Part shown: piece by piece, positions 24,135-36,499 of the stretch
Layout of the letters: every line of letters begins with the position of its first letter
Position numbering within the stretch: position 1 is the stretch's first letter
Source: Budorcas taxicolor
Lineage: Eukaryota > Chordata > Mammalia > Artiodactyla > Bovidae
DNA: 64,000 bases
Reading direction: 5' to 3'
Assembly (NCBI RefSeq): GCF_023091745.1
Contig: NC_068910.1
Coordinates: 130,341,170-130,405,169, forward strand
Program-made: the position numbers and the translations under genes
The notes under the pieces: generated by a model
Told to the model about the DNA's origin: nothing
The model's database searches: none
The model's input: the letters and a program-made list of their open reading frames with translations, nothing else

Positions 24135-24352
24135 TAACTCTGCAGATGCTATACAAGCTAAAAACTTCAAAAGTGTTTGAAAAACAGAAGGTAGGAGAAG
24201 GAAAACAAACATGTGAGATTGTAGAGGAAGACCCATATGCCATTCAGATGATCTACTGGTGTCCAGAGAGCAGAATATTCTGTGTATCAGGAGTCTCTGC
24301 ATATGTCATAATCTATAAGTTCAGCAGACATGAAATTACAACAGAAATAGTG
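24135..24352 (+). CDS. STXBP5L: STXBP5L exon (window exon 6), WD40 region
   Basis: This is the longest exon here (218 nt). After completing an Ile codon it reads TLQMLYKLKTSKVFEKQKVG, EGKQTCEIVEEDPYAIQMIY, WCPESRIFCVSGVSAYVIIY, KFSRHEITTEIV and ends on a whole codon at GTG|GTAAGT. IQMIYWCPESRIFCVSGVSAYVIIYKF is one propeller blade, and KVFEKQKVGEGKQTCEIVEED is a polar loop that differs between paralogues. The acceptor (AATATCTTATAG) has an unusually weak pyrimidine tract. Confidence 0.95.
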
Positions 24353-26097
24353 GTAAGTCATTTAAAAATTAACTTTTACACTTCAAGTTATTAAAAGAAA
24401 GCAATTATCATAGATTCCGACTAGTGCTTGGTATGGTTTTAAGCCATCAAGAGTACAGTATTTGGTCAGTTATCCAATTCATAGAATTTTAAATTGTTTT
24501 TGTTACTTACTATGTTAAAAAATAATTTGGTTTAAAATGACAAAATCAGCTATCAAATTTAGTATTATTAAATAGGATAGACTATGCCTATAGGTTTTAT
24601 ATAGACAGTCATTGATTTATTTTATGTATAAATGTCAAATTAATGCAAGTTTTGTTCTGTATCTTTATTAAATTTTTTAGGTTGTCCTTTTTGTCAGTTA
24701 ACTGCCATAAATGACTATCAACTGCAGTAAGATTACTTTGATCTTTTAAATAGCAGCGTTTTTTATAGGGTGGAAATAATTATGGGGCTGCTTTACCTAA
24801 TATTAATTTTTAAACATAATTAAATAGTTTAATTATTTGAAATAATGATGCTCTTAAGGGATAAGTTAAGTCTAAATAAAGGCACCTGTGTATAATGGGT
24901 CTTCTCTACCCACTCCATTTTATCAGAAAATAAAGACTTTCTATTAAAGGCCTAAATATAACTGCTTTTCCCTTAGGGAATAAAATTAAACATTGCTCTT
25001 AGAGTATAGTAGTTAAATCCTAGACATTGGAGTCAGATAAGCCTAGCTTTTAATTCTGGCTTTACCAGTGAATACCTGTATGACTAAACAAGTCACAAGA
25101 CCCCATTAGTCAGTAGTATAGTCTGGGTAAAGACTCAGCTTCATCACTCATATAATTTCCTGTGTAAATAAAATAGAAAAATAGGAAGTAGTGATAAACT
25201 AGAAATTGTAATGCCATCTTCATAGGGGTTTATGATAGTATGTTAAAGTCATTAGCAGAGTATCTAAGTGTAGTAAGCACTTGATAATTGTTATTGCCAC
25301 CAGAGGATTTAAGTGTTAAGATAATTATGAAAATAATTTGGATAACATTGCTGTATTCACTATTCCATAATTTATTTTTTGTAAGCAATTGTTTTCAATG
25401 TCAAAAATGCTTATTTTTACAATGAAAGACAATGTTTGTGTTATAAAATTGAATTTTTGAAGCATTGAATGTAGTCATAAAGTAATTTTTAAACATTCTT
25501 AACTTTAAAGAAAGGGTTTTTTATTCCAATTTAAATTATCATATTTTTTTCATTAAGCAATTCTGACCAAGCTAATGAAATTATATAGGAGCTAAACTAA
25601 TAAAATATGGAATTTATTTTGGAAAATTATACTGAATTAATTCGAAGTCAAGATTGAATGATTTTTTTAAAGCTAAAAAGTTTTGTACAAATAACAATTT
25701 GTAAGTGTGTTGTGTGCATGTAAATACACATACACATCCAATTTAGTTTCTTTCATTGGACTAACCAGACCAGTTCCTCCTTTTATTTGATCATATGTGG
25801 AATTGTAATTTATACTTTACCTTGAGGAATATTTATTATATAGAAAATTTATCTCCACTGGCAGGTATTTTTCTTATAATTCTAAAGAATTAAACACATT
25901 TTACATTTTTTGTGAACGCCATTGAATATTTTACGTAACTTACTATTGAATTCAGTTTAGGGTATCTCTACTATTAATTGAAATTGAACTAATCTGAATA
26001 ATAATTACCAAAAAATGCCAGATATTTTAATATGATTATCATTATTATTATTATGACAACCTAGATGAAATCAAAACTTGATTTTTCTTTTTTTAAG
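24353..26097 (+). other. STXBP5L: Intron 6 of the window
   Basis: A 1.75 kb AT-rich intron with a MIR-like element at about 25000-25300 and a short (TTA)n run at about 26038-26053, 45 bp before the next exon. Nothing else is recognised. Confidence 0.85.
25000..25300 (+). repeat. MIR element
   Basis: 'cattggagtcagataagcct', 'ttctggctttaccagtgaat', 'gtagtaagcacttgataatt' follow the MIR consensus in order over its whole length. Confidence 0.6.
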
Positions 26098-26267
26098 TCT
26101 TTAGAGGTACGACTGCAGTATGATATTGAAGATATTATTACCCCAGAACCAGAAACAAGTCCTCCATTTCCAGATCTTTCATCCCAGCTTCCTTCAAGGA
26201 GTCTCTCTGGGAGCACTAACACTGTGGCTAGTGAAGGAGTAACAAAGGACAGTATCCCATGCCTCAA
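26098..26267 (+). CDS. STXBP5L: STXBP5L exon (window exon 7), Ser/Pro-rich loop
   Basis: The exon is 170 nt and begins on a codon boundary after an AAG-type acceptor preceded by a T-rich tract. It reads SLEVRLQYDIEDIITPEPET, SPPFPDLSSQLPSRSLSGST, NTVASEGVTKDSIPCL, and two bases (AA) of an Asn codon pass to the next exon. The Pro/Ser/Glu-rich stretch (TPEPETSPPFPDLSSQLPS) is an inserted loop between propeller strands and is the part least conserved with STXBP5. The frame is open upstream of the acceptor too, but the AAG/TCT junction matches the family protein. Confidence 0.94.
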
Positions 26268-26953
26268 GTAAGAGTTGCTGCCAAATTTTAAAACAACTTT
26301 ACATGTAATTGTATAATTCTTTGAAACTTGCCAAATGAAATATCCTCTTTTATTAAGTTGTTGTCAAGTGGTCTACAGTCCACCAAGAGGTACCTTGATC
26401 TTTTTTGGGACTATCTATGAAAAGAGCCCAGTATTTTTATTCTTCATTAATAATTAATACATTTCCTTCCCTGAAGGACCCTAAAGAAAACATATCTTTG
26501 ATAGAGAAGGCTACAGGTGGAGCAAATTTAGAGAGCAAGAACAGGAATTTAGGTTTTGAATATGTTGAACTCAAGTTGGGTTGTAGATTAATGGTCATAG
26601 TTCTTAATGTCATGCATTATGACTTACCCATATGTAACAAATATTGTGTAAGAAAATAATTAAATAATGAAAATAATTTAAAATACTACTGTCAAAAGAG
26701 AAAAAGGAACTCATGAAGTCCAGTGAAGTTCTAGATCTGACTGACTGAAAAGCTACTTCAAGGAAAGTTTAAGAAATCACAAGTGACTTGGTGTATTTCG
26801 AGAAAGCTAGAAGATACCGTTTACCTGCATAATGTCCTCAGTGCATGGTATTGTATATTTCTGTAGGAAGATTATTGTTATGAATTCTGAAAATAAGCAT
26901 GAGCATATGTATTCGAACTGTATATGATGCAATTATTTTTTCTGTTTTTCTAG
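26268..26953 (+). other. STXBP5L: Intron 7 of the window
   Basis: A short 686 bp intron without any repeat or gene that I recognise. Confidence 0.85.
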
Positions 26954-27079
26954 TGTTAAAACACGACCAGTGCGGATGCCTCCGGGATATCAAGCAGAAC
27001 TTGTTATTCAGTTGGTGTGGGTGGACGGTGAACCTCCACAGCAGATTACTAGCCTTGCTGTGAGCTCGGCATATGGAAT
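26954..27079 (+). CDS. STXBP5L: STXBP5L exon (window exon 8), WD40 region
   Basis: The exon is 126 nt. It completes AAT (Asn) and reads VKTRPVRMPPGYQAELVIQL, VWVDGEPPQQITSLAVSSAYG, and two bases (AT) of an Ile codon follow. The acceptor is TGTTTTTCTAG and the donor AT|GTAAGT. GYQAELVIQLVWVDGEPPQQITSLAV is strongly conserved in tomosyns and related Lgl proteins. Several CpG dinucleotides make it stand out from the AT-rich introns. Confidence 0.96.
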
Positions 27080-27344
27080 GTAAGTAGTTAAACATTCTTT
27101 CTAATTTGTATAATTTATCTAATATGTTTGATACATTAAATGTTTCTTTTAAAATAATTAAGTCCTAAAAGTGGAAAGAAACCCTTGCCTGGATTTTTAT
27201 TAGGTTGAAAATTGTATAAGAAAATAGTAATTTAAACATAAATTGTGGTTAAATGTTCTTTCTTAATGTCAGACTTGTAATAGTAATGTCAAACTTTAGT
27301 GTTGGGAGGCTGCTAAGATATTATCACACTCATACATTTTTATT

Positions 27345-27600
27345 TGTTTTGTGTTTTCTATCCTTTCACTCTTTGTGTTTCATTTTGGATACTTTCTTCT
27401 GACTTACCTTTTTTTTTTTTTTTTAATTTTTTATTTATTTATTTTTCAGTGGTATCTAAGCTAATGGTAGATTCGCCCATGGAGTTGAATTTCAGTTCTT
27501 TTTTAGCTCTAGACCTTCTACTTGGTTCTTTTTAAAGTTTTCTGTTATCTTCCTAGATTATCACTCTTCTGTTTCCTTGAACATGTTGAATATAGTTACT
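27345..27600 (-). repeat. Probable old L1 fragment, minus strand
   Basis: T-rich sequence with a long T-run near 27411-27447 and an order resembling inverted L1 3' sequence. Family uncertain. Confidence 0.35.
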
Positions 27601-27618
27601 TTAAATATGTGTTTGACA

Positions 27619-27784
27619 GGGGGTGCTCTGTAATAATATAGAGGGGTGGGATGGGGTTAGAGAGTGGGAGGAGGTTCAAGGGGGAGGAGACATATGTATA
27701 CTTACAGCTGATTCAAGTTGTTGTATGGCAGAAGCCAATACAACATGGTGAAGCAATTATCCTCCAATTTAAAATAAAAAAATG
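27619..27784 (+). repeat. Artiodactyl L1 3' end, plus strand
   Basis: 'atagaggggtgggatggggt', 'gttgtatggcagaagccaat', 'gcaattatcctccaatttaa' and an A-rich tail. Imperfect flanks ATGTGTTTGACA / ATGCATTTGATA may be a decayed target duplication. Confidence 0.85.
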
Positions 27785-27903
27785 CATTTGATAACTAGCT
27801 TATTATTTGTCTTGGGTTTGGGTCACATTATATTGTCATCATATAACTTAGGTTTGCCTTTTGGTTTGGTTTTGTTTTATTGAACATTATATACCACTAC
27901 ATA

Positions 27904-27929
27904 TGTGTGTGTGTATATACACACACACA
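27904..27929. repeat. Perfect 26-bp TG/CA palindrome
   Basis: A (TG)n run joined through TATA to a (CA)n run, so that the 26 bases equal their own reverse complement. A dinucleotide repeat that can form a hairpin or cruciform. Confidence 0.95.
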
Positions 27930-28089
27930 ACTATTATAGAGATAATTTGAGGTTCTAAATGATGTCTTCATCCTCCAGAAAGTATTATTTATTTCTGTGA
28001 CTAAGCTAATAGACAGTATAGAAAGCTCAGACAGGATAATCCAATCAGACATCCTATCTTTGAAAGTTGGATTGTATTCCCTTTAAGCA

Positions 28090-28780
28090 CTAATTTAGTT
28101 CTAATTAATTCTTATTCCTCGTTTGTACTCTTCATAAACATTGTATCAAATTCCACTCCCATCAGCAGTGTTTGAGGATACCTGATTCCCTACAACTTTT
28201 CTAACAGCAGTGTATAACCAAACATCATTCTGTTAAGTAAAAGGAAGTTTATTATTATAATATTAGCACTTTCCCTGTATCTTAAATGAAACCGAACAAC
28301 TTTTTTTCTCTAGTGACATTTCTGTGTATATTCTTTGTCCATTTTTTTTTGCAGAGTTATTTTTTTGTAGATTTGTGAAAAATGTTTATGTAGTAAAGAA
28401 GTTAGCTTTCTCTGTGATGAAACCTACAGATATTTTCCTTGGCTTTATGATTTTGATTAGGTTATGATTTTGATTATGATTTCAAGCAAAAATTTGAAAA
28501 ATATTTAAGTAATTCTGTTTTTCTTTTCTGGCTCTGGATTTTGTGTCATACTTAGAAAATCCTTTCTCACTTCAAGATCATGAGGCATACTGTCTTACAT
28601 ATTTATTGCTTTAATATATTTAAGTCTTTATCCAGAGTTTATTTTGGTATGAGACATGAAATAGGAATTACACTTTATTTCTTACCTGATGACTAAGAGT
28701 TATGCCAATACCACTTACTGAATATTTCATCTTTCCCTTCTAAATTTGGGATCATCTTTTTTCAAATTAACACATTTACA
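28090..28780 (-). repeat. Old L1 3' region, minus strand
   Basis: The order 'ccactcccatcagcagtgtt', 'attctttgtccatttttttt', 'cctttctcacttcaagatca', 'gtctttatccagagtttatt' is the inverted 3' part of old mammalian L1. Confidence 0.55.
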
Positions 28781-28802
28781 TACATATATACACACATGCA
28801 TT

Positions 28803-29022
28803 GGGCTTCCCAAGTGGTGCTAGTGGTAAAGAACCCTCCTGACAATGCAGAAGACAAAAGAGACCCAAGTTCAATTTCTGGGTTGGGAAGATCCCCTGGA
28901 GAAGGGCATGCCAACCCACTCCAGTATTCTTGCCTGAAGAATCCCATGGACAGAGGAGCTTGACAGGCTACAGTCCATACGGTCACAAAGAGTCAGACAC
29001 AATTGAAACGACTTAGCACACA
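28803..29022 (+). repeat. Bov-tA SINE, plus strand
   Basis: A full-length copy from GGGCTTCCCAAGTGGTGCTAG to 'ttgaaacgacttagcacaca', with a small internal duplication ('gacaatgcagaagacaaaag'). Confidence 0.92.
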
Positions 29023-29739
29023 TGCATATATATAGCCCTGTTTATATATACCCAGTCTGCCCCTAAACTAAGTCTCATGAGCTCCAAGAGAACTTGAAGC
29101 CAGCTGAAAGGGCAATGACCTGAAAACAATCTTGTGTTCTTAGAGGTTTGGGGGTGTGTGTAAAAGATGTATGTGAATATAGATATCAGGAGTTTGCTCT
29201 TGACTGAAAAATCCTTTGATAGGAAAGCTGGCAGGAACAGCCTAGGTATAAGGGGAGGAAAGAAAGGTAGTGTGGGACAGCTATAATGCTATTTGTTTGA
29301 TATGGCCAGCTTATCCTCTAACCCACATGGTTACTATGGATGATGGCTGAGCTCAAACCATTTTCAGGCTTCCCTATTTGAGAGATTGACCTGCAAAGCA
29401 AGGGGATGCTAAAATTAAGAGCTATCAAGGTATATTGCTAGGTTCAGGCCAATTGCTGAAAGCTGTAGAATAAATAAGTCAGAGAGCACGTTTCCCTTGT
29501 TCAGTAACTGGGGGTGGGGGTGACAGTCACTCCAAAGCCTCTAAAGAGCTTATAATTGTATGTGAAACCTTGGACACCTGCCTCATGAACACTCAACTGC
29601 CAAAACACTTCAGGCATCCATGTACATTCCACCAAAGTTTTAAGAAATAAGTAACAACAGTATTTATTTTCTTTCTGAGAACTTGTGAAAGAAAAAGTGC
29701 CATACATCTCATCTTATGTGGCCAACATAATGATGTCAA

Positions 29740-32236
29740 AACTTGAAAAGGGATTGGATCAAGATGGCAGAGTAGAAGGGTTAGAGCTCACCTCACCCCC
29801 ACAAACAACTCAAAAATTTACCTATGTGTGGAACAAGTCTCATGGAACTGGAGACTGACCAAAGTAGTCCTTTACAACAAAGGTGCAAGAAAGATTTCCA
29901 TGTAACTAGGTAGGATGGAAAAAAGTCAAAGGGTTGGCACCTCCACCTTGGGCTCTGAAAGGATGAAAAGGTCTGCATGCATAGACACATCCCTTGGGGA
30001 GTGAGCAGGTCAAGCCACAGACTAGAAATCCCAGTCTTGGAGCCCTACATAAAGGAAACAAGCCCTCGTGGCTGCAAGGAGACTGGCTGCCAAAACTAAA
30101 TCAAGAGGATACATAATTTGAACAGACTGATCACCAGAAGTGAAGTAGAATCTGTAGTAATAATAATAAAAACAACTCCCTGCAGAAGAAGTTCAGGACA
30201 GGATGGCTTTAATAGGGAATTCTAGCAAAATTACAAAGAACTTGTTCCTGTCCTTCTCAAACTGTTCTAAAAAACTGAAGAGGAGGGAATGCTCCCAAAT
30301 TCATTCTGTGAAGCCACCATCACCCCAATACCAAAACCAGCCAAAAACACTACTAAACTAGAAAATAAGAGGCCAATCTTTTTGATGAATACAGGTGCAA
30401 AAATCCTCAACAAACTGTTAGCAAACCAAATCCAACAATACATAAAAAGGATCAAGCACCATGATCAAGTTGAATTCATTCCAGAGTCATAGGATGTTTC
30501 AATACACAAAACTCAATCTGTACAACACAGCACATTAACAAAAGGAAAGACAAAACCCACATGATCATCTCTATACAGAAAAAGCATTTGATAAACTTCA
30601 ATATTCATCTATGATAAAAACTCTCAAAGTGATATAGAGGGAATATATGTCAACGACATAAAGCCCATTTATGACAAACCCATAGCCAGCATAATACTTA
30701 ATGCTGAAAAAGCCTTCCCACTACAGGAAGAAGACAAGGTTACCCACTCTCACCACTTCTATTCAACATAGTATTGGAAGTCCTAGCCACGGCAATTAGA
30801 TGAGAAAGAAAAGGTATCCAGATTGAAAGGGGAGAGTCAAAACTGTCACTATTTGCATCTGATACAATACTCTATGTAAAATATACACCCCCAAACTATT
30901 AGAACAAATGTATTCAGCAGGGTCATAGGATACAAGATTAATATACAGAAATTTGTTGTATTTGTATATACTAATAATGAAATATCAGAGAAAGTAAAAA
31001 ATCCCATTTAAAATTGCATTAAAAAATAAAATACCTAAGGACTAAACATAACCGACGAGGTGAAATACCTAGATGCTGAAAGTATAAAACATTGAGAGAG
31101 AAAATTGAAGATGATTCAGAGAAACAGAAAGATATGCTATGCTCTTGGATTGGAAGAATTAATATTATTAAAATGGTCATATTGCCCAGAGTCTACAGAT
31201 TTAATGTCATCCCTATCAAAATATCTATGATATTCTTCAAAGAACTAAGATAAATAATCCTAAGATTTATATAGAACCGGAAGAGACCCATAATTGCCAA
31301 AGCAATCCTGAGGGGGGAAAAAAATCAAAGCATAATGCTTCTGGTTTCTATTCTATACTATAAAGCTACTGTGATCAACACAGTGTTGTATTAATTCAAA
31401 AAAAGACATATAGAACAATGGAACACAATAGAGAGCTCAGAAATAAACCCATGCATTTGTGGTCAATTAATCTATGACAAAGGAGGCAAGAATATACAAG
31501 AGAAAAGACAGTTTCTTCAACAAGTGGTGTTGGGAAAGCTGAATAGCTGCGTGTAAAACAATGAAATTAAAATAAATAAATTTATATTTGCTGCTGCTGC
31601 TGCTGCTAAGTCGCTTCAGTCGTGTCCGACTCTGTGCAACCCCATAGATGGCAGCCCGCCAGGCTCCCCAGTCCCTGGGATTCTCCAGGCAAGAACACTG
31701 GAGTGGGCTGCCATTTCCTTCTCCAATGCGTGAAAGGGAAAAGTGAAAGTGAAGTCGCTCAGCCGTGTCCGACTCCTAGCGACCCCATGGACTGCAGCCC
31801 ACCAGGCTCCTCCATCCATGGGACTTTCCAGGCAAGAGTACTGGAGTGGGGTGCCATTGCCTTCTCCAAAAAAATAAATAGAGGAACCATTAAAAAAAAA
31901 TTCCTTCACACCACATACAAAAATAAATGTAACAAGTTTAAAATACCTAAATGTTAGTTTATGACACCATTAAATTCCTAGAAGTGAACATAGGCAAACT
32001 TTCTTTGACATAAATTGTAGCAATGTTTTCTTTGTTTAGTTTCCCAGGGCAAAAGCAATCAAAGCAAACTCAAACTGGGGCTCAATAACAGCTTAGAGGG
32101 GTGAGATGGGGAGAGGGGTAGGAGGGATGTTCAACTATGAGGGGATATGGGTAAACCTATGGCTGATTCATGTTGACTTTTGGTAGAAACAAATGCAATA
32201 CTGTAAAGCAATTATCTTTCAATTAAAAATAAATAA
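29740..32236 (+). mobile_element. Internally deleted L1 with 5' start, RT region and 3' end
   Basis: It begins near 'atcaagatggcagagtagaa' (L1 5' UTR start), jumps to ORF2 at about 30190 ('caggacaggatggctttaat'), continues through the reverse transcriptase ('ccccaataccaaaaccagcc', 'ctgatacaatactctatg', where the usual DD site is altered) and ends with the 3' UTR and A-rich tail near 32236. Numerous stops. A BOV-A2 SINE at 31590-31867 interrupts it. Confidence 0.88.
31590..31867 (-). repeat. BOV-A2 SINE, minus strand
   Basis: It starts with (CTG)n then CTAAGTCGCTTCAGTCGTGT, and has two related monomers (31600-31730 and 31745-31867) ending 'gccattgccttctcc'. Little diverged, so young. Confidence 0.96.
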
Positions 32237-32889
32237 GACAGTAGCATTATTTGTGATGGCAGTATTATAATATCCCCAAACTACAAATGACCAGAGTAGA
32301 CTGAATAAGTTGTATTATATTAATTTCTCTAGCAGTGAAAATGAACTTCATTTACATGTAACTATAATATTAGAAAAAAGTGAAACATTTATTAACGAGT
32401 AAAACTGACTTTCGGTATAAGATGTCAGATTTGGGGAGACAGAAGTAATAATCAGGAGAAGCACAAGTCAACTGCTGGTAATATTCTGTTTCTTGATGTA
32501 GTGATAATTATGTGAGGTTGTTCACTTTGTGATAACTAAGTGTTTAATTTATGTGTGTTATGCTTGAATTAAAGAGTAAAATATACAGTGTTTTTCACAT
32601 AAGTGAGTAATTTTATTTTTAGAAATTTATCCCCTAAATATACTCTATTTGAGTGAAACTAAATCATAAAGGATATTCATTTTTGCACCGTTAATAGCAA
32701 TGGCCTATGGCTTCCTCAAGTTCAGGCTGGTGAGTTGGAGTCCTCACTCTGGTTTGGCTGCATTTTCTGGCTTCACCAGTTCAGGGCTAGGACTGGGACA
32801 CTAGGTTGGAGATGATGCCCTCGAAATGTGGGCTGACTGGCCGCTGGGTCAGGAAGCACACAGGTCTCTCTTGGTAGTAATTTGATTTT

Positions 32890-34900
32890 TATTAATATTA
32901 AAAACTATATGGAGGTATTAACATTTATGAAAAAAAATTTTACCAAGCATGCAATATGAGTTTTGACAAATATACATGACAGTGTAAGTTATGTAACCAC
33001 CAACAGACTAATTTTATAAACACTATTCATCACCTCAGAAGTTTCCTTGTGCCCTTTTATTACCTGTCACTACTTGGCCCTATAAAACCACTGATTTGCT
33101 TTCTGTCACCATATTTTTACATATATTATAATTTTATATAAATAGAAGCATAAATTATCTTGTTTTCTTCCACTTAGCATAATGCTTTTGTGATTCATCT
33201 GTGTTATTAATAATATTTGTGACTTGTTCATTTTCATTGCTTCATAATGTTCATTTATGTGGATATACAAAAGTGTGTTGTATCTATTAACCACTGATGG
33301 AAATGTGGGTTTTTTCCAGTTTGGGACTATTAAGAATAAATCTACCATTAGCATTAAAGTAAAAGTCCTTATCGGAGAAGGCAATGGCACCCCACTCCAG
33401 TACTCTTGCCTGGAAAATCCCATGGGCGGAGGAGCCTGGTGGGCTGCAGTCCACGGGGTCGCTAGGAGTCGGACACGACTGAGCGACTTCACTTTCACTT
33501 TTCCCTGTCATGCATTGGAGAAGGAAATGGCAGCCCATTCCAGTGTTCTTGCCTGGAGAATCCACCTGGAGGAGCCTGGTGGGCTGCCGTCTATGGGGTC
33601 ACACAGAGTTGAACATGACTGAAGCGACTTAGCAGCAGCAGCAGCAGCAAAAATCCTTGTGTAACATTTATTGGTATTTTCATGGGTAAATAAGAGCAGA
33701 ATTTCTCAGTCATGTGGTAAGTATATATTTATGAGACAGAATAAACTGTTTCATAAAGAGGTTATATCACTTCACATTTCTATGAGAACGTATGAGGGTT
33801 TTGGCTTTACCACATACCTGTCAACAGTGCATAGTGTTGATCTTTTCAGTTTTATCTACTCTGATGGGTTCAGTGGTATCTAATTGTGGTTTTAATTTAC
33901 GTATTCCTGGTAACTAATTATATTTGGCATCTTTGAAGTGCTATTTTCACATTTGTGCATGTTGTTTGGTGAAACATCTGTTTATATCTTTTGCTTACTT
34001 TTTAAATCAAATTATCTTATTATTACTGGGAGTTCTGTGAATATTCTGAATAAGAAATGTATTTTCCACATTCATGTTTTCCTCAACCTTCTTGAATATC
34101 TGGAATATATTTTCCAAAGCATTTTTAACATCCTTTTTGGCCAATTTTACCATCTATTTTACTTCTAGATATGTTTCTGTTGATTTATTTTTCCCCCTGG
34201 TTATCATCAGTCTGTTTCTTAATTCTTTATATGCCTACTGTTAATACTTTTCATGTAGTTAACATTGTTAATTTTATATTTATGTTGATATTTTATTAGA
34301 TTCTTTTCAGTTGTTTTCTGGAAGGAAGTTATGTTACTTAGAATAGTTTTTGAGCTTGTTTAGGATGGATCCAGAAAAGCCTTTTAGTTTATGGCCAATT
34401 TGGTCACACCGCTGTATCTATTTTCCCATGTATTTGGACATCTCAGCAGTGTGGCTGGTAGTGACATGAAATATTCTCAGCCTTGGATGAGCTTTGCAAA
34501 TTACTCTGTTTTACCTTTGTTGGTAGTTTGTTCCCAAGCCTGGGGTAGTTTTATTTACATGGGTGCCCAGATGCACTCTGAATAGGGCCATTCTATAAAT
34601 CTCGGGTGTATTCTATCTGTGCTGCTGTCTTCTCTCTGGAATTTTGCCTTATAAATTCTCACTGCTTTTGCAGCATCAGACTCTGATTTCTGTCGCCTCA
34701 GTTCAGCAAGACTTCTGATCTGTCCTTGAGCTTTGGTTTCCTGTGCTCTAGCCTGGGAAATTTCTCCATTTGCTAAACTAGAACACTTAAACTAGAATGC
34801 CTAAAGTTTATTTTGTTATCCTTCTTTCATCTTACTCTGTTTCCTGTTGACCAGTATGTGAAAACTGTTGTTCAATATATTTTGTTCAGTTTTCTAGTTA
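32890..34900 (-). repeat. Old L1 3' region, minus strand
   Basis: The ordered L1 hallmarks 'accactgatggaaatgtggg', 'tttctcagtcatgtggtaag', 'ctactctgatgggttcagtg', 'gtggttttaatttacgtatt' run inverted up to about 34020, followed by weaker L1-like sequence. Split by the SINE at 33374-33648. Confidence 0.6.
33374..33648 (+). repeat. BOV-A2 SINE, plus strand
   Basis: It runs from GGAGAAGGCAATGGCACCCC to 'gcgacttagcagcagcagca' (CAG repeat end). Flanks AAAAGTCCTTAT (33361) and AAAAATCCTTGT (33649) look like a target duplication with two changes. Confidence 0.95.
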
Positions 34901-35057
34901 AGGTGTAAGGTTAAATCCAATATCCTTTCAAACAACCATTGCCTAACCTCCTCAAACCTAAGGTATAACTTTCTAGTATTGTTATTTTTTAATTAGTTTA
35001 TTTATTTTAATTGGAGGTAGTATTCTTATTTTTAACTCAAAAATAATTATTTTTGTT

Positions 35058-35107
35058 GGTGTCATACATTCTAGTTGTCTTTTTTCTCAAAATTGCATTT
35101 GGGAACT
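35058..35107 (+). pseudogene. Decayed partial copy of the exon 9 splice junction
   Basis: GGTGTCATACATTCTAGTTGT, a T-run, TCTCAAAATTGCATTTGGGAACT mirrors 36461-36516 (GGTGTGATACATTCTAGTTGT, T-run, CTCTCAGAGTTGCATTTGGGAACT), which is the end of intron 8 and the first bases of exon 9. The acceptor AG is changed to AA, and the following coding sequence is lost or unrecognisable, so it cannot serve as an exon. Confidence 0.65.
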
Positions 35108-35738
35108 CTTTTATACCCGTAGGCAGAGGAACTACATTTTAACGTTAAAAATTGAAAAGATATTAATTCACTACAGTATGTAATATTGTACATAAAGAAA
35201 TATTAAGATCAATTCTAATTTGTGTGGAAACTTTTCAAAGTACTTTAATAACATTTCTGATTTGATGCTCATAAAAGCTCTGAACTAGATAAATCTAACA
35301 TTGTAATTCTCATTACAAAGTAAAGAAACTAAGGCCTGGCAATGTTTATTAATTTTTCTCAGTCACATAATCTATAAATGATGAGATGGAATCTTCTGAC
35401 TTTTACAATGTTTTTTTCCAGTTTCCAGAGTCAGTCTTCCTGGAAGATGTAGACCTTTATATAAAATAGCAAAACACCTAGTACGACAGAAATTTTCTTT
35501 TCACTTATTGTGAGAAAGGCAGTGTGGTGCAGTAGAAATAACTAGATTTACAGTAGCTGGTGACCCGTCCACAAGATTCAGTCTAAGAAAATAACATGGA
35601 ATTATTTAAAGTGAGGAAACAACATGCATACAACTATTTTATATTTAATTTAGGAAGCAAAAAGCACAGATTTACAATTTTTCAGCTAGAAGTCGTGTTG
35701 TGAATGGAGAAAAAAAAAGAGTTTAGTATATGCCAACA

Positions 35739-35815
35739 GAGGAGCCTGGCAGGCTATAGTCCATGGGGTGGCAAAGAGTCAGACACAAGCCAGTACAGCA
35801 CAGCATAGCACAGTG
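35739..35815 (+). repeat. Bov-tA SINE 3' tail with AGCAC-type repeats
   Basis: It begins 'gaggagcctggcaggctata' and ends in 'cagcacagcatagcacag', the short variable tail of these SINEs. The first two thirds of the element are missing. Confidence 0.8.
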
Positions 35816-36499
35816 GTTAAGGTGATCAAAAGATCTGCCTAGGAGATCTGTTCTAATTTTAGAGGAGATTTAGTTAAGAAATTAATTCAAATAGTCTCTG
35901 TAGTTTAATGGGACAAAATAAAGAACAAAAGATCGAGGATATTATTAAATTTTTGTGAATGAAAATTCTGTCTCTCTTCATATCTACCATAGTAACAAAA
36001 CCTTTGATATATGAAATTAATCTTTATGTAAAATCTTATGTTAAATATATACTCTGTTTAAGAAGACAACTAACTTGGAACCCCCAAATTATGATTTTAT
36101 TTGAAAAAGGCATCTAATTGCATAAAGTATCTGTAGCTATTAAAGTGTGACATTTCTTGACCTAGTTTCCCCTTCATAGCAAGAAGATTTTCTGTTTTTA
36201 CAGAAGAATCACATAAAATCAAGTTATTAAAGAACAGGCTGAGTAATCACTACTTACATGAGAAAATATCTGAGAAAACATTATTGCAGGTCATTCCTGT
36301 TTTTTTGCAGTGGTCCTGGCTGTTATACAAGGTTAACCTATCCGATGTAAAAGGCACCATTTCCTTCATGACTACCAATCACTGCCTGGCTTACCCAATC
36401 CTAAAGCATTATTTTCCAATAATCATATTTATTTTTTAAATTCGGAGACAAAATAATAATGGTGTGATACATTCTAGTTGTATTTTTTTTTTCTCTCAG

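Larger units (their letters stand above)
27080..36499 (+). other. STXBP5L: Intron 8 of the window
   Basis: A 9.4 kb intron consisting largely of L1 fragments in both orientations, several SINEs and a TG/CA palindrome, listed separately. 29030-29740 and 35110-36460 look mostly unique, apart from a SINE tail at 35739-35815. A decayed copy of the exon 9 acceptor lies at 35058-35107. Confidence 0.85.

Noticed and set aside
33106..33622. Open frames of 120-130 codons on both strands
   Set aside because: They run through a BOV-A2 SINE. SINE-derived frames of this type recur at 1326, 7094, 31622, 56132 and 62327.
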